From contig NZ_JAUNTN010000022.1 in NCBI RefSeq assembly GCF_030538695.1, forward strand, positions 1 through 64,000: DNA of 64,000 nucleotides, in the 5' to 3' direction. Shown piece by piece: positions 19,231 to 28,839 of this stretch. A program made the position numbers and the translations under genes. Source of the stretch: Paracoccus sp. (in: a-proteobacteria) (GTDB taxonomy: Bacteria > Pseudomonadota > Alphaproteobacteria > Rhodobacterales > Rhodobacteraceae). Each line of letters opens with the position of its first letter. Within the stretch, counting starts at the first letter, position 1. Below the pieces are notes generated by a model. It searched no databases. It was not told the DNA's origin and saw only the letters and a program-made list of their open reading frames with translations.

Positions 19231-20223
19231 TCAGGGTTGCGCGGTGCTGCCCGGCGCGGGGTCCGCAGCAGGCAGCGGCGTGGTGGAACCGGGTGCTGCT
19301 GCGCTGCCGTCGCTGGTCGCCGCAGGAACCGCCGGGCGCGGCGCATTGCCCATGCCATCGGCTTGCAGATAGTCGAAGAACTCACCATCCGGGCGCATCA
19401 CCATCTGCGTGCCATCGCCCTGGAAAGCGCGCTCATAGCTGGTCATCGAGCGGGTAAAGGCAAAGAACTCGGGGTCGCGTCCAAAGGCTTCGGCATAGAT
19501 CGCGTTGCGGCGGGCATCGGCCTCACCGCGCACGATCTCGGCCTGACGGCGCGCTTCCGAGGTCAGCTCGACCGCAGTCCGGTCGGCGGTCGCGCGGATA
19601 CGCTGCGCGGCCTCGCCACCACGGGCGATTTCATCGGCGGCTTCGCGTTCCCGCTCGGCCTGCATCCGCTCGTAGGTGCGCTCAAGGTTCTGCTGCGGCA
19701 GGTCGGTGCGGGTCAGACGCACGTCGATCACCTCGACCCCAAGATCGGCAGCCTCGGCACGGGCGCGGTCGCGGATGCGGTTCATCAGCGGCGTGCGGTC
19801 GTCGGACAGAACGGCGGTCGATGGCACTTCACCCAGCACCGCCCGCGTCGCCGTGCCGACCCGCTGCGTCAGCAACGTGGTCGCCCGCGCGATCCCGCCC
19901 GGAGTCGTCGCCCGGCGGAACTGCACCGCATCGGTGATCCGCCAGCGAGCAAAGGCGTCCACCACGATCCGGCGGTCATCCGCAGGCGTAACCTCACCCA
20001 GATTGGCGGTCAGGCCAAGGATGCGGTCGTCGTATTTCTCGACCTGATCCAGAAACGGCAGCTTGAAATAGAGACCGGGATTTTCCTGCACGGCCACCAC
20101 ACGGCCCAGCCGCAGGACCAGCGCCTTTTGCCGCTCATCCACAATATAGATCGACAGCATCGCCAAAACGGCAGCGACGAACACCAGCGGCAGCAGAATA
20201 TAGGTTGCGAAACGATTGCGCAT
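19231..20223 (-). CDS. hflC: HflC, membrane protease modulator
   Basis: HflC partners HflK in the large membrane complex that surrounds and restrains FtsH. In 330 residues there is an N-terminal membrane anchor (TYILLPLVFVAAVLAMLSIY) and a band-7/SPFH domain (VDERQKALVLRLGRVV, ENPGLYFKLPFLDQV, DAFARWRITDAVQF). A coiled region follows (MQAEREREAADEIARGGEAAQ). The tail is an unusual Pro/Ala/Thr-rich extension (about 45 residues). The start at 20223 has GGGAGG before it and follows hflK by one base. Confidence 0.93.
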   Translation of the reverse strand: MRNRFATYILLPLVFVAAVLAMLSIYIVDERQKALVLRLGRVVAVQENPGLYFKLPFLDQVEKYDDRILGLTANLGEVTPADDRRIVVDAFARWRITDAVQFRRATTPGGIARATTLLTQRVGTATRAVLGEVPSTAVLSDDRTPLMNRIRDRARAEAADLGVEVIDVRLTRTDLPQQNLERTYERMQAEREREAADEIARGGEAAQRIRATADRTAVELTSEARRQAEIVRGEADARRNAIYAEAFGRDPEFFAFTRSMTSYERAFQGDGTQMVMRPDGEFFDYLQADGMGNAPRPAVPAATSDGSAAAPGSTTPLPAADPAPGSTAQP

Positions 20224-20224
20224 C

Positions 20225-21412
20225 TTAGTTGCCTCCCGCAGCGTTGCCATTGGTCCCGCCCGAGCGCGAGCGCAGTTGATCCAGCGGCAGATACGGCACG
20301 ACACCGCCATTATCAGCCCCTGTATCAAGGATCACCTTATCGACGCCCCCAAGGACTTTTTCCATGGTTTCCAGATACATACGCCGTCTCGTAACCTCGG
20401 GCGCCTTGACATACTCATCATAGACGCTGTTGAACCGCGCGGCCTCACCCTCGGCGCTGTTGACGGCCTGGGCGCGATACGCCTCGGCCTGTTCGACAAG
20501 CTGAGCCGCCTCCCCCCGCGCGCCGGCCAGCACACGGTTGGAATAGGCGTCAGCCTCATTGGTCAGGGTCTCGCGCTGCTGCTGCGCGGCCTGCACGGCG
20601 CGGAAGCTGTCGATCACCTCGGACGGCGGGTCGGCGCGGCCAAGGTTGACGTTCAACACCTGAATCCCCGACTGATAGGCATCCAGCGTGGCCTGCACGC
20701 TGTCCTGCAACTCATTCTGGATCGCGCCACGGTCACGGTTCAGGATCGGCGCCATCTCGGAACGGGCCACAATGTCGCGCATCGCGGATTCGGCCACGGC
20801 GCGGACGGTCTCTGCCGGATCAGCGAGGTTGAACAGATAGTTTTCAATATTCCCGATATTCCAGATGATCTGATATTCCATCTGCACGATGTTCTGGTCA
20901 CGGGTCAGCATCAGCCCGGTATCCTCGGGACCGGCCCGGCCGGTGCCGATCTCGGTCACGCGCTGCTGCGTCACCTCCTCGACCTCATAGGTCACGAAAG
21001 GCCAGGGCGCGAAATGCGGGCCTTCGCCCTTGACGCCGATGGCGCGGCCGAACAGGAACTCGACGCTCTGCTGGTTGGTGGTCAACTGATAATAGCTGGT
21101 CCACCCCCAAAGCGCGATGGCACCAAGCGCCACCAGCCCCCATGTGCCGCGCGACATCTGCGGCGCACCGCCGCCGCGCTGCGGGCCACGCGGGCCGCCG
21201 CTGCCACCGCGACCGCCCATCAGCACCCGCAGGCGTTCCTGCCCCTTGCGCATCAGATCTTCGATTTCCGGCATTTGCTCGCCGCGCGGTCCTTGCGGGC
21301 GGCTGCGGTCATCACCGCCGGGCTGCTGACCCCAGGGGCGATTGCCGCCCTGCTGGTCCTTGCCCTTATCGTCATTGCCGCCGCTGCCACCCCAGGGGCC
21401 TTGATTAGCCAT
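20225..21412 (-). CDS. hflK: HflK, membrane protease modulator
   Basis: The partner of HflC has 395 residues. A glycine-rich cytoplasmic N-terminus (MANQGPWGGSGGND, QGPRGEQMPEIEDLM) leads to one transmembrane helix (WGLVALGAIALWGWTSYY) and an SPFH domain with the HflK marks DQNIVQMEYQIIWNI and NRDRGAIQNELQ. A periplasmic coiled segment follows. ATG 21412, with AGAGG before it, begins the conserved MANQGPWG. The frame is open further up but unlike the family. Together the pair modulates FtsH turnover of membrane proteins, in keeping with the nearby degP. Confidence 0.93.
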   Translation of the reverse strand: MANQGPWGGSGGNDDKGKDQQGGNRPWGQQPGGDDRSRPQGPRGEQMPEIEDLMRKGQERLRVLMGGRGGSGGPRGPQRGGGAPQMSRGTWGLVALGAIALWGWTSYYQLTTNQQSVEFLFGRAIGVKGEGPHFAPWPFVTYEVEEVTQQRVTEIGTGRAGPEDTGLMLTRDQNIVQMEYQIIWNIGNIENYLFNLADPAETVRAVAESAMRDIVARSEMAPILNRDRGAIQNELQDSVQATLDAYQSGIQVLNVNLGRADPPSEVIDSFRAVQAAQQQRETLTNEADAYSNRVLAGARGEAAQLVEQAEAYRAQAVNSAEGEAARFNSVYDEYVKAPEVTRRRMYLETMEKVLGGVDKVILDTGADNGGVVPYLPLDQLRSRSGGTNGNAAGGN

Positions 21413-21509
21413 GTATCCGTGCCTCTTTGATAAGTCCTGTTGGAAACTGGGCAGGGACGCGCGAAAGTCAAGCCTTTCCGCCGCACTCCGCCCCGTCCTC
21501 GCCCGATTG

Positions 21510-22880
21510 TCAGGCCACCGGGCCAACCCGCCGCGACGGGTTCCGCATCGTCACCAGTTCCTCGGCCAGCGTCGGATGCACCGCACAAGTGGCGTCGAAA
21601 TCCTCTTTCGTTGCGCCCATGCCAATGGCGATGGCGACCATCTGGATCATCTCGCCCGCCTCGGGGCCAAAGATGTGGCACCCCACAACCTTACGATCCG
21701 AGACCCGCACCAGCAGTTTCATCATCACCCGCGCTTCCGACCCGGCAAACATGGTCCGCATCGGACGGAAAACGGCCTCATACACATCGGTATCGCCAGC
21801 CTTGGCCGCCTGTTCTTCGGTCAGGCCGATGGTGCCTAACTCGAACGGGCGGGTATAGACGGCGCTGGCAATCAGGCTGTGGTCCATCTTGCGCGGGGTC
21901 GCGCCAAAGACCGTATCGGCAAAGGTATGGCCTTCGCGGATCGCCACCGGGGTCAGGTTCACGCGGTTGGTGACATCACCCACCGCATAGATCGAGGGGA
22001 TATTCGTCTGTGACCATTCGTCCACCACGATTTCCCCGGCGCGACCCAGCGTCACACCGGCGTTTTCCAGCCCCAGCCCCTTGGTATAGGGGCTGCGCCC
22101 GGTGGCAAAGAACACCGCGTCATAATCTGCCGAGCCGCCATCCGCATCATGGGCACGGATGCCGTCAGCGGTCTTTTCCAGCCGGACGACGTTGTGATTG
22201 CAGCGCAGGTCAACGCCAATTTCCGCAATCTGCGCCGAGACCCGCTCGCGTCCGCCAAGGTCAAAGCCGCGCAGCAGCAAATCGCCGCGATAGGACAGCG
22301 TAACCTGACTGCCCAGCCCGTTCAGGATGGTGGCAAACTCACACGCGATGAAACCGCCGCCGACAATCAGCGTGCGGGCCGGAATTGCGTCCAGATCGAA
22401 CAGATCATCCGAGATCAGCCCCAGCTCCTGCCCCTCGATTCCCGGCAGGCTGGGGCGACCACCAACGGCGATCAGGATATGTTTCGCCGTATGACGGCTG
22501 CCATCGGCCAGCGCGACCGTGTGGGCATCCACCACCGTCGCCCGCTGGTGGAACAGCTTGCCGCCCGCGGCTTCGAAATTGCGGGTATAGGCGCTTTCCA
22601 GACGGTCCAGCTCGCTATGCAACTTGGCGCGGAAGGTGGGCCAGTCGAACCGCCCGGCATCCGCTGACCAGCCATAGCCGCGGGCTTCTTCGACGGCCTC
22701 GGGGGCGCTGCCGGCAAAGATCATCAGTTTTTTCGGCACACAGCCACGAATGACGCAGGTGCCGCCCATGCGGCTTTCTTCGGCCAGCGCAACGCGGGCA
22801 CCGTGCTGCGCAGCGATCCGGCCCGCACGCACCCCGCCCGAGCCGCCGCCGATCACGAAAAGGTCGAAATCAAAGCTCAT
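21510..22880 (-). CDS. gor: Glutathione-disulfide reductase
   Basis: The 456-residue FAD enzyme reduces glutathione disulfide with NADPH. Seen in the sequence are the FAD-binding VIGGGSGGVRAGRIAA, the redox pair in GGTCVIRGCVPKKL, a second nucleotide-binding region (LIVGGGFIACEFATILNGLG), the FAD motif SIYAVGDVTNRVNLTPVA and the C-terminal His-Glu dyad in CAVHPTLAEELV. Its ATG overlaps the TGA of rpiA, so rpiA and gor form a coupled operon. Both link to NADPH and pentose phosphate metabolism. Confidence 0.93.
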   Translation of the reverse strand: MSFDFDLFVIGGGSGGVRAGRIAAQHGARVALAEESRMGGTCVIRGCVPKKLMIFAGSAPEAVEEARGYGWSADAGRFDWPTFRAKLHSELDRLESAYTRNFEAAGGKLFHQRATVVDAHTVALADGSRHTAKHILIAVGGRPSLPGIEGQELGLISDDLFDLDAIPARTLIVGGGFIACEFATILNGLGSQVTLSYRGDLLLRGFDLGGRERVSAQIAEIGVDLRCNHNVVRLEKTADGIRAHDADGGSADYDAVFFATGRSPYTKGLGLENAGVTLGRAGEIVVDEWSQTNIPSIYAVGDVTNRVNLTPVAIREGHTFADTVFGATPRKMDHSLIASAVYTRPFELGTIGLTEEQAAKAGDTDVYEAVFRPMRTMFAGSEARVMMKLLVRVSDRKVVGCHIFGPEAGEMIQMVAIAIGMGATKEDFDATCAVHPTLAEELVTMRNPSRRVGPVA

Positions 22881-23602
22881 GCTGCATCCTCTGCCATAAG
22901 TTCACTGACGGAACCGTCCTCATGCCCGATGATCGCCCGCTTGCACAGGCCAAGGAACAGCCCGTTCTCGACCACGCCGGGCAAGGCGTTTAACGCCTGC
23001 GCCAGCCGGGCGGGATCGTGGATTTCCTCCAGCGCCAGATCAAGGATCAGGTTGCCTTCGTCCGTCTGGAAGGGCAGGCCATCACGCTTGCGCAGGATCA
23101 CCGGACGCTGCAGCATATCTTGATGTTCCAAGATGTTACGGATCAAAGTTTGCGTGGTTTCCCATCCAAACGGGATCACCTCGACCGGCAGATGGAACAG
23201 GCCCAGACGGTCCACCAGCTTGGATTGATCCGCGATCACCACCATCTGATCCGAGGCGCTGGCAACAATTTTTTCGCGCAGCAATGCACCGCCGCCGCCT
23301 TTAATCAGGTTCAGGTCCGGGTCGATCTCATCGGCCCCGTCGATGGTCAGATCCAGCCAGCCGATCTGGTCCAGCTCCTCGACCTGCATCCCAAGGTCGC
23401 GGGCCTGTTTCGCCGTCGCCTCTGACGTTGAGGCAAGACGCAGGGTCAGCCCCTCGGCCTCGACCCGCTCGGCCAGCCGCCGCACCAGCCATGCGGCGGT
23501 CGAACCGGTCCCAAGGCCAAGCCGCATCCCATCCTGCACCAGCCCCGCAGCGGCCCGCGCCGCTGCATCCTTAGCCATATCCTGAGGCGAAAGCCCGGTC
23601 AT
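22877..23602 (-). CDS. rpiA: Ribose-5-phosphate isomerase A
   Basis: RpiA interconverts ribose 5-phosphate and ribulose 5-phosphate. The 241-residue protein shows LGLGTGSTAAWLVRRLA (phosphate loop), STSEATAKQA, DLTIDGADEIDPDLNLIKGGGGALLREKIVA with the catalytic Asp and Lys, and LVDRLG with PVEVIPFG. The start is ATG 23602, after a G-rich site. The longer open frame upstream is unlike the family. It is first in an operon with gor. Confidence 0.94.
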   Translation of the reverse strand: MTGLSPQDMAKDAAARAAAGLVQDGMRLGLGTGSTAAWLVRRLAERVEAEGLTLRLASTSEATAKQARDLGMQVEELDQIGWLDLTIDGADEIDPDLNLIKGGGGALLREKIVASASDQMVVIADQSKLVDRLGLFHLPVEVIPFGWETTQTLIRNILEHQDMLQRPVILRKRDGLPFQTDEGNLILDLALEEIHDPARLAQALNALPGVVENGLFLGLCKRAIIGHEDGSVSELMAEDAA

Positions 23603-23715
23603 GTCGCACCCCCTGTCACATGCTCTGCCTGCATATAGACATGACGGGCCGGGAATGACAGGGGGCGCTTCGGGGTGCCTGACACCCAAGGAAGCACCCG
23701 GCTGCACCGCCGAAT

Positions 23716-23740
23716 GGATATTTATGGACAAAAGATGGGG
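23716..23740. repeat. Intergenic repeat (dispersed family, copy C, half-site)
   Basis: GGATATTTATGGACAAAAGA followed by TGGGG is a single arm of the inverted repeat seen complete at 9901-9969. It lies between the divergent rpiA and ispDF starts, about 37 bases before the ispDF ATG. Confidence 0.45.
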
Positions 23741-23776
23741 CTGGCCTTGGGCACGAGGCTGGCTTAGGCAAGGCGC

Positions 23777-24928
23777 ATGAGTGATCTGGACGATTTTGGC
23801 GTGGTCATCACCGCTGCGGGCAAAGGGTTGCGTGCAGGCGGCGCGGTGGCAAAGCAATGGCAGGAACTGGGCGGCCAGCCGGTGTTGGCGCGCACGGTCG
23901 CGGCGTTCCGGGGTTTTGGGCATATCATCGTGGTGGTCGCGCCCGAGGATATGGCGCAGGCGGTGACGCTGTTTCAGGGCCGGGTAACGCTGGTCGCGGG
24001 TGGCGCAACACGATCAGCCAGCGTCGCCGCGGGCCTGCGGGCGCTGGCCGGGGCGGGTGGCGTCCGTTACGCCCTGATCCATGACGGGGCGCGGCCTTTG
24101 GTATCTGCGGCAGTCATCGGCGGTGTAGTGGATGCGCTGCGCGCTGGTGCAATGGCAGCCGCGCCGGGGTTGGCGGTTTCGGATGCGCTGTGGCGTGGAA
24201 CGGCGCGGGTCGAGGGCTTTGCGGCACGGGACGGTCTGGTGCGGGCACAGACGCCGCAGGGCTTTGATCTGAGCGCGATTCTGGCCGCGCATGAGGCGTT
24301 CCCCGATGGTGCCGCCGATGATGTGGAACTGGCCCACCGTGCCGGAATGGTGGTGGAAATCACGCCGGGGTCCGAAGATAATCTGAAAATCACCTGGCCG
24401 GGCGATCTGGACCGCGCGGCCCGTATCCTGGAGGGCGCGATGGATATTCGCCTTGGCAATGGGTTCGACGTTCACGCCTTTGGGCCGGGCGATCATGTGG
24501 TGCTGTGCGGGATTCAGGTGCCGCATCGGCAGGGGCTGGCCGGTCATTCCGATGCCGATGTCGGGATGCACGCGCTGACCGATGCGATTTATGGTGCGCT
24601 GGCCGAAGGTGACATCGGCCGGCATTTCCCGCCCTCGGACATGCAATGGAAGGGTGCGGACAGCGCAGTTTTTCTGGATCATGCGGCAAAACTGGCCGCT
24701 GCACGCGGGTTCCGCATCAGCAATGCCGATGTGACGCTGATCTGCGAGCAGCCCAAGGTCGGGCCTCATGCGCTGGATATGGCGGCGCGGCTGGCGGAAA
24801 TCATGGGGATTGATGCGGGCCGGGTCAGCGTCAAGGCGACGACCTCGGAACGGCTTGGCTTTACCGGGCGCGAGGAGGGCATCGCCGCTCTTGCGACCGT
24901 TACCCTGATCGGAGGCGCTCATGGATAA
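23777..24928 (+). CDS. ispDF: Bifunctional IspD/IspF of the MEP isoprenoid pathway
   Basis: The 383-residue protein fuses two non-consecutive MEP pathway enzymes. Residues 1-220 are the 4-diphosphocytidyl-methylerythritol synthase ([52 protein letters not shown]). Residues 221-383 are the cyclodiphosphate synthase ([17 protein letters not shown] with the metal ligands, [45 protein letters not shown]). The fusion is common in alphaproteobacteria. It is followed by pgpA with an eight-base overlap. Confidence 0.95.
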   Translation: MSDLDDFGVVITAAGKGLRAGGAVAKQWQELGGQPVLARTVAAFRGFGHIIVVVAPEDMAQAVTLFQGRVTLVAGGATRSASVAAGLRALAGAGGVRYALIHDGARPLVSAAVIGGVVDALRAGAMAAAPGLAVSDALWRGTARVEGFAARDGLVRAQTPQGFDLSAILAAHEAFPDGAADDVELAHRAGMVVEITPGSEDNLKITWPGDLDRAARILEGAMDIRLGNGFDVHAFGPGDHVVLCGIQVPHRQGLAGHSDADVGMHALTDAIYGALAEGDIGRHFPPSDMQWKGADSAVFLDHAAKLAAARGFRISNADVTLICEQPKVGPHALDMAARLAEIMGIDAGRVSVKATTSERLGFTGREEGIAALATVTLIGGAHG

Positions 24929-25412
24929 GCTGCTCGCAACATGGTTCGGCGTGGGCTGGCTGCGGCCCGCCTCTGGCACCTGGGGCTCTGCCGTGGCCGT
25001 CGCCATGGGTGTGGGCCTGCACATGATCGGGCATTTCTGGCTGTTGCTGGTCTCGACCGTCGCGGTGACGGTGGTGGGGTTTTGGGCGGTGCGTCGCTAT
25101 ACCGAAGGCATGGCCGACAAGGACCGCAGCGAGATCGTGATTGATGAGGTCGCGGGCCAGTGGATCGCGCTGTGCTTTCCGTCCTTTGGCTTTTGGCTGA
25201 TGGGCCTGCCTGCCGACCGCTTCCCCTATCCCGGCTGGCTGGCGGCATTCCTCTTTTTCCGGCTGTTCGACATCTGGAAACCGTGGCTGGTGGGCCGGGC
25301 CGACCGGCGCAAAGATGCGGATGGGGTGATGATCGACGACCTTTGGGCCGGGCTGTTCGCGGGCCTGTCAACGATGGCTGCCGCCGCATTTTCGCATCTG
25401 GTGCTGATGTGA
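24921..25412 (+). CDS. pgpA: Phosphatidylglycerophosphatase A
   Basis: PgpA dephosphorylates phosphatidylglycerophosphate to phosphatidylglycerol in the inner membrane. The 163-residue protein has [14 protein letters not shown], the acidic motif [13 protein letters not shown], and FDIWKPW with [15 protein letters not shown], plus four membrane segments. The start overlaps ispDF and the stop overlaps the CinA-like gene (GTGA), giving a tightly coupled three-gene operon. Confidence 0.92.
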   Translation: MDKLLATWFGVGWLRPASGTWGSAVAVAMGVGLHMIGHFWLLLVSTVAVTVVGFWAVRRYTEGMADKDRSEIVIDEVAGQWIALCFPSFGFWLMGLPADRFPYPGWLAAFLFFRLFDIWKPWLVGRADRRKDADGVMIDDLWAGLFAGLSTMAAAAFSHLVLM

Positions 25413-25876
25413 GCCTTGCCCCGCAGGTTCTGGAGGCCGCCCGCGCCCGTGGGGTGATGCTGGCGACGGCTGAAAGCTGCACCGGCGGGCTGATCGCCGG
25501 GGCGCTGACCGAGGTGCCGGGATCGTCCGATGTGATGGACCGGGGCTTTGTCACCTATTCCAACGCCGCCAAGGTCGAAATGCTGGGCATCCGCCCCGAA
25601 ACCCTGACCGCCCATGGTGCTGTCAGCGAGGAAATCGCCGCAGAGATGGCCGGGGGCGCGCTGGCCCGGTCGCAAGCAGGATTCGCGGTGGCCGTAACAG
25701 GCATCGCCGGGCCGGGCGGGTCGGAACACAAACCCGAAGGCCGGGTCTGTTTCGGCCTTGCCAGCCCCACCGGGGTGCAAACAGAAACCGTCGAGTTCGG
25801 TGCCATCGGCCGGGCGCAGGTCCGCGCCGCCACGGTCGAACATGCCCTGCACCTGCTGCTGGCGGCGCTAGGCTAA
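25409..25876 (+). CDS. pncC: CinA C-terminal family nicotinamide-nucleotide amidohydrolase
   Basis: A stand-alone CinA C-terminal domain of 155 residues, related to PncC, which deamidates NMN in pyridine nucleotide recycling. The motifs are ATAESCTGGLIAGAL with the catalytic Ser, YSNAAKVEMLG, HGAVSEEIA and VTGIAGPGG. The GTG start at 25409 is set by the four-base overlap with pgpA. Its end overlaps the convergent aldolase by nine bases. The enzymatic role is inferred from the family. Confidence 0.85.
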   Translation: MSLAPQVLEAARARGVMLATAESCTGGLIAGALTEVPGSSDVMDRGFVTYSNAAKVEMLGIRPETLTAHGAVSEEIAAEMAGGALARSQAGFAVAVTGIAGPGGSEHKPEGRVCFGLASPTGVQTETVEFGAIGRAQVRAATVEHALHLLLAALG

Positions 25877-26887
25877 GGCGTCCAGCAGGGCCGTAACCTC
25901 ATCCTCGGTTGTGGCCCATGATGTCACCAGCCGGATGGTGCCATATTCGGCATTATCCCCCGGCGCGGGCCAATCAGCCGCCCGCAGCCCTTTGGCCCGC
26001 AAGGCACGGATCCTCAGGCGCGGCAGACGCAGGAACACTTCATTCGCCTCGACCGGGACGACCAGTTCGCCCGCTTTGGCCAGCCGCGCCGCCATGGCAT
26101 TGGCATGGCCTGCCAGCCGCAGCCACAGATCATCATTCAGCCAGGCCAACGCCTGCGCCGCCAGAAAGCGGTGCTTGGACCACAGATGCCCTGCCCGCAT
26201 CCGGCGAAAATCAAGGCCCTGCGCATGGTCGGGGTTGAAAAAGATCAGGGCTTCCAGCGCCATGCAACCGTTCTTGGTGCCGCCAAGACAGACCGCGTCC
26301 ACGCCCGCCCGCCAGGTCATATCCGCCGGGCTGGCCCCGGTGGCCGCCAGCGCATTGGCCAACCGGGCGCCATCCATATGCACCCGCAGCCCGGCTTCGC
26401 GGGCAATGGCGGTCAGCGCCGCAACCTGCGCAGGCGTATAGACACCGCCCCATTCGGTTGCGTTGGTCAGCGACAGCACCGCGTTCAGCCCGTCATGCGC
26501 ATCACCCTGCGGATAATCCGCCAGCCGCGCCCGCAAACCCTCTGGTGTGATCCGCCCGGCAGCCCCCGCAATCAGCGCCAGTTGTGCGCCGCCGGTAAAG
26601 AACCCCGGCGCACCAGCCTCGCTGGTCTCGATATGGGCACTTTCATGGCAGAAAATCCGCCCGTAAGGCGGGCAAAGCTGACCCAGCGCCAGCCCGTTCG
26701 CCCCAGTGCCGGTGCCGATCAGCACCACCCGCGCATCGGGCGCCTGAAACAACTCACGCAGCCGGTCCTCGGCCCGTTCGGTCAGCGGGTCGCCGCCATA
26801 GGACGGCAGATGCCCGCCATTCGCCGCCAGCATCGCCGCCATGATGTCGGGATGCACGCCGCTGGCATTATCAGACGCAAAGTTCAT
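25868..26887 (-). CDS. ltaE: Low-specificity L-threonine aldolase
   Basis: This PLP enzyme of the beta-eliminating lyase family cleaves threonine (and allo-threonine) to glycine and acetaldehyde. In 339 residues it shows FASDNASGVHPDIMAAM at the start, YGGDPLTERAED, GTGTGANGLALG, RVHMDGARLANALAA and the PLP lysine in DAVCLGGTKNGCM. The ATG at 26887 overlaps the stop of the upstream cysteine-cluster gene (26884), so the two are coupled. Confidence 0.88.
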   Translation of the reverse strand: MNFASDNASGVHPDIMAAMLAANGGHLPSYGGDPLTERAEDRLRELFQAPDARVVLIGTGTGANGLALGQLCPPYGRIFCHESAHIETSEAGAPGFFTGGAQLALIAGAAGRITPEGLRARLADYPQGDAHDGLNAVLSLTNATEWGGVYTPAQVAALTAIAREAGLRVHMDGARLANALAATGASPADMTWRAGVDAVCLGGTKNGCMALEALIFFNPDHAQGLDFRRMRAGHLWSKHRFLAAQALAWLNDDLWLRLAGHANAMAARLAKAGELVVPVEANEVFLRLPRLRIRALRAKGLRAADWPAPGDNAEYGTIRLVTSWATTEDEVTALLDALA

Positions 26888-27324
26888 CGCTGGTCCTCGA
26901 TCAGATAATCCTGCCAGTCTTCCTCGGGGATTTCGGCCTCGGACACCACACGCCCCGCCATCGACGCCCCCGCGCGATGGATGCTGTCAGGATCGCCGGT
27001 CAGCAGGTGGTGCCATTCTGGCAGCGGCCGCCCCGCTGCCCGCAGCCGATAGGCGCAGGTGCGGGGCAGCCAATAGCTGATTTCCGCCAGTTTCGCCGGG
27101 GTCAGGGTGATACATTCCGGCACATAGCGGTGCCGGTCGGCATAGGACGAACAGCGGCAGGTCGCCCCGTCCAGCAGGCGGCAGGCCACGCGGGTAAAGG
27201 CCAGCTCTCCGGTGTCCTCGAACTCCAGCTTGTTCAGGCAGCATTTGCCGCAGCCATCACACAGCGCCTCCCATTCCTCGCGGGTCAGCTTGTGCAGCGG
27301 CAGGGTCCAGAACTGGTCACGCAT
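26884..27324 (-). CDS. YcgN/UPF0260-family cysteine-cluster protein
   Basis: A 146-residue cytoplasmic protein with the YkgJ/YcgN cysteine cluster (CDGCGKCCLNKLEF, then ACRLLDGATCRCSSYADR, VPECITLTP and PRTCAYR), predicted to bind a metal. The function of the family is not established. ATG 27324 begins the conserved MRDQFWTLPLHKLTREEWEALC; the frame is open upstream without homology. It overlaps the end of ribF by eight bases and the start of the aldolase. Confidence 0.85.
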   Translation of the reverse strand: MRDQFWTLPLHKLTREEWEALCDGCGKCCLNKLEFEDTGELAFTRVACRLLDGATCRCSSYADRHRYVPECITLTPAKLAEISYWLPRTCAYRLRAAGRPLPEWHHLLTGDPDSIHRAGASMAGRVVSEAEIPEEDWQDYLIEDQR

Positions 27325-28261
27325 CCGGGTCGCCAAGCACGGCACGGGCCTCTGCGCTGTCACGGTCCATTTGCGCAATCAGCGCGGGCAGGCCGTCAAA
27401 ACGCGCCTCGGGGCGCAGATACTCGACCAGAGCGACCGAAAGGTGCTGGCCGTAAAGATCACCGTTGAAATCAAAGATATGCGTCTCAAGATTCGGTGCA
27501 TTCTCGCCAAACATCGGGCGCACGCCAAGACTGGCGACGCCGCGATAGGTGCCAACATCGGGGCCGGTCAGCACATCGACCAGCACCGCATAAACACCCA
27601 ATTTCGGCAAGGTCAGCCCGTCCAGCCCCATATTCGCGGTCGGATAGCCAAGGCCCCGGCCACGCTTTTTGCCATGCAGCACCTCACCCTCGATCCGGTG
27701 CCAGTGACCAAGCATCCGTTCGGCATCGCGAGGCCGCCCCTCGGCCAGCGCGGCACGGATCGCGGTCGAGCTGAACTCGATCTCACCCTGACCGAGCAGC
27801 GGCAGCACCGTCACATCAAAGCCAAGCGTCGCGCCAAGGCTTTGCAGCATCGCCGCATCACCCGCGCGGACCTTGCCGAAACGGAAATCCGCGCCGACCG
27901 CGACATGGGCCACGCCAAGCCCGTCGCGCAGAACCTCATGCGCGAAAGCCTCGGGCGTCAACCCGGCCAGCGCCGCGGTAAAGGGCAGCTCGTAAAGCTG
28001 ATCGACACCAAGCCGCGCAAGGCGGTTCGCACGCGCCTCGGGGTTCATCAGGCGGAAGGGCGGCGGGGTTTCCCCCCTGAGGCGGGCGAAATAGTCACGC
28101 GGATGAGGTTCAAACGTCACCACCCCAAGCGGCAGCCCGTCCTGGCGGGCCGCGTCGATCACCGCGCGATGGCCACGGTGAACACCGTCGAAATTGCCCA
28201 TCGCAACGCTCGCACCGCGCGCGTCCAGGGGCAGCCCCTGCCAATGATGATGGATCTGCAC
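27317..28261 (-). CDS. ribF: Bifunctional riboflavin kinase/FAD synthetase
   Basis: RibF converts riboflavin to FMN and then FAD. The N-terminal adenylyltransferase domain shows MGNFDGVHRGHRAVI (HxGH type), TFEPHPRDYF and VGADFRFGKVRAGD. The C-terminal kinase domain shows GEVLHGKKRGRGLGYPTANM, YRGVASLGVRPMFG and ETHIFDFNGDLYGQ. At 314 residues it is of normal length. It is first in a run with the cysteine-cluster gene and ltaE. Confidence 0.95.
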   Translation of the reverse strand: MQIHHHWQGLPLDARGASVAMGNFDGVHRGHRAVIDAARQDGLPLGVVTFEPHPRDYFARLRGETPPPFRLMNPEARANRLARLGVDQLYELPFTAALAGLTPEAFAHEVLRDGLGVAHVAVGADFRFGKVRAGDAAMLQSLGATLGFDVTVLPLLGQGEIEFSSTAIRAALAEGRPRDAERMLGHWHRIEGEVLHGKKRGRGLGYPTANMGLDGLTLPKLGVYAVLVDVLTGPDVGTYRGVASLGVRPMFGENAPNLETHIFDFNGDLYGQHLSVALVEYLRPEARFDGLPALIAQMDRDSAEARAVLGDPDA

Positions 28262-28296
28262 CGCTGCGCCCCCCTGCCGGGGCCGCGCCCGGTCGG

Positions 28297-28743
28297 TCAG
28301 TCAAACTTGCGGCTTGGCGCCAGAACGACGGCCTCGCCTTTCAGAACGACCGTATCCCCCACAAGACAGCGGGTTGCAAGCGTCACGCGGCGCTTGGGAT
28401 GGTCGATGGCATCGACCTTGACCTCGGCCCGGACGGTATCTCCGGGGCGGACCGGGGCCATGAACTTGAGCGTCTGCCCCAGATAGACGGTGCCATGGCC
28501 GGGCAGTTGTTCCCCGATCACCGCCGAAATCAGCCCGGCGGTCAGCATCCCATGCGCGATACGCCCTTGAAACATGGTATCCTGCGCATAGGCTTCATCC
28601 AGATGCACCGGGTTATGGTCGGTCGAGACCTCGGCAAACAGCTCGATGTCGCGGTCCGTCACCTGCTTGGTCAGGTGCCGGGTCATGCCAATTTCCAGAT
28701 CTTCGATCACGATTGTTCCGCGCGGAAAATTGTCCAGCATCAT
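28297..28743 (-). CDS. MaoC-like (R)-specific enoyl-CoA hydratase
   Basis: A hot-dog-fold protein of 148 residues with the hydratase motif FAEVSTDHNPVHLDEAYA (Asp and His catalytic) and RIAHGMLTAGLISAVIGEQLPG. It resembles PhaJ-type hydratases, which pass beta-oxidation intermediates to polyhydroxyalkanoate synthesis, but the substrate is not fixed by sequence. Two adjacent ATG codons at 28743 and 28740 follow GGGGAGAGGG. It stands alone, 35 bases ahead of ribF. Confidence 0.85.
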   Translation of the reverse strand: MMLDNFPRGTIVIEDLEIGMTRHLTKQVTDRDIELFAEVSTDHNPVHLDEAYAQDTMFQGRIAHGMLTAGLISAVIGEQLPGHGTVYLGQTLKFMAPVRPGDTVRAEVKVDAIDHPKRRVTLATRCLVGDTVVLKGEAVVLAPSRKFD

Positions 28744-28839
28744 TGCACCCTCTCCCCTGCCATGCTGCATAGCAGCAAGACAGAGGCCGGGCAAGAAAAT
28801 AACCGGACAATTTACAAAACGGTCATATTGTTGCGCACA

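Noticed and set aside
17786..19372. 528-codon open frame opposite degP
   Set aside because: Antisense shadow with no homology; the sequence runs across a terminator hairpin.
27212..28486. 424-codon open frame opposite ribF
   Set aside because: Antisense shadow. ribF has all expected motifs.
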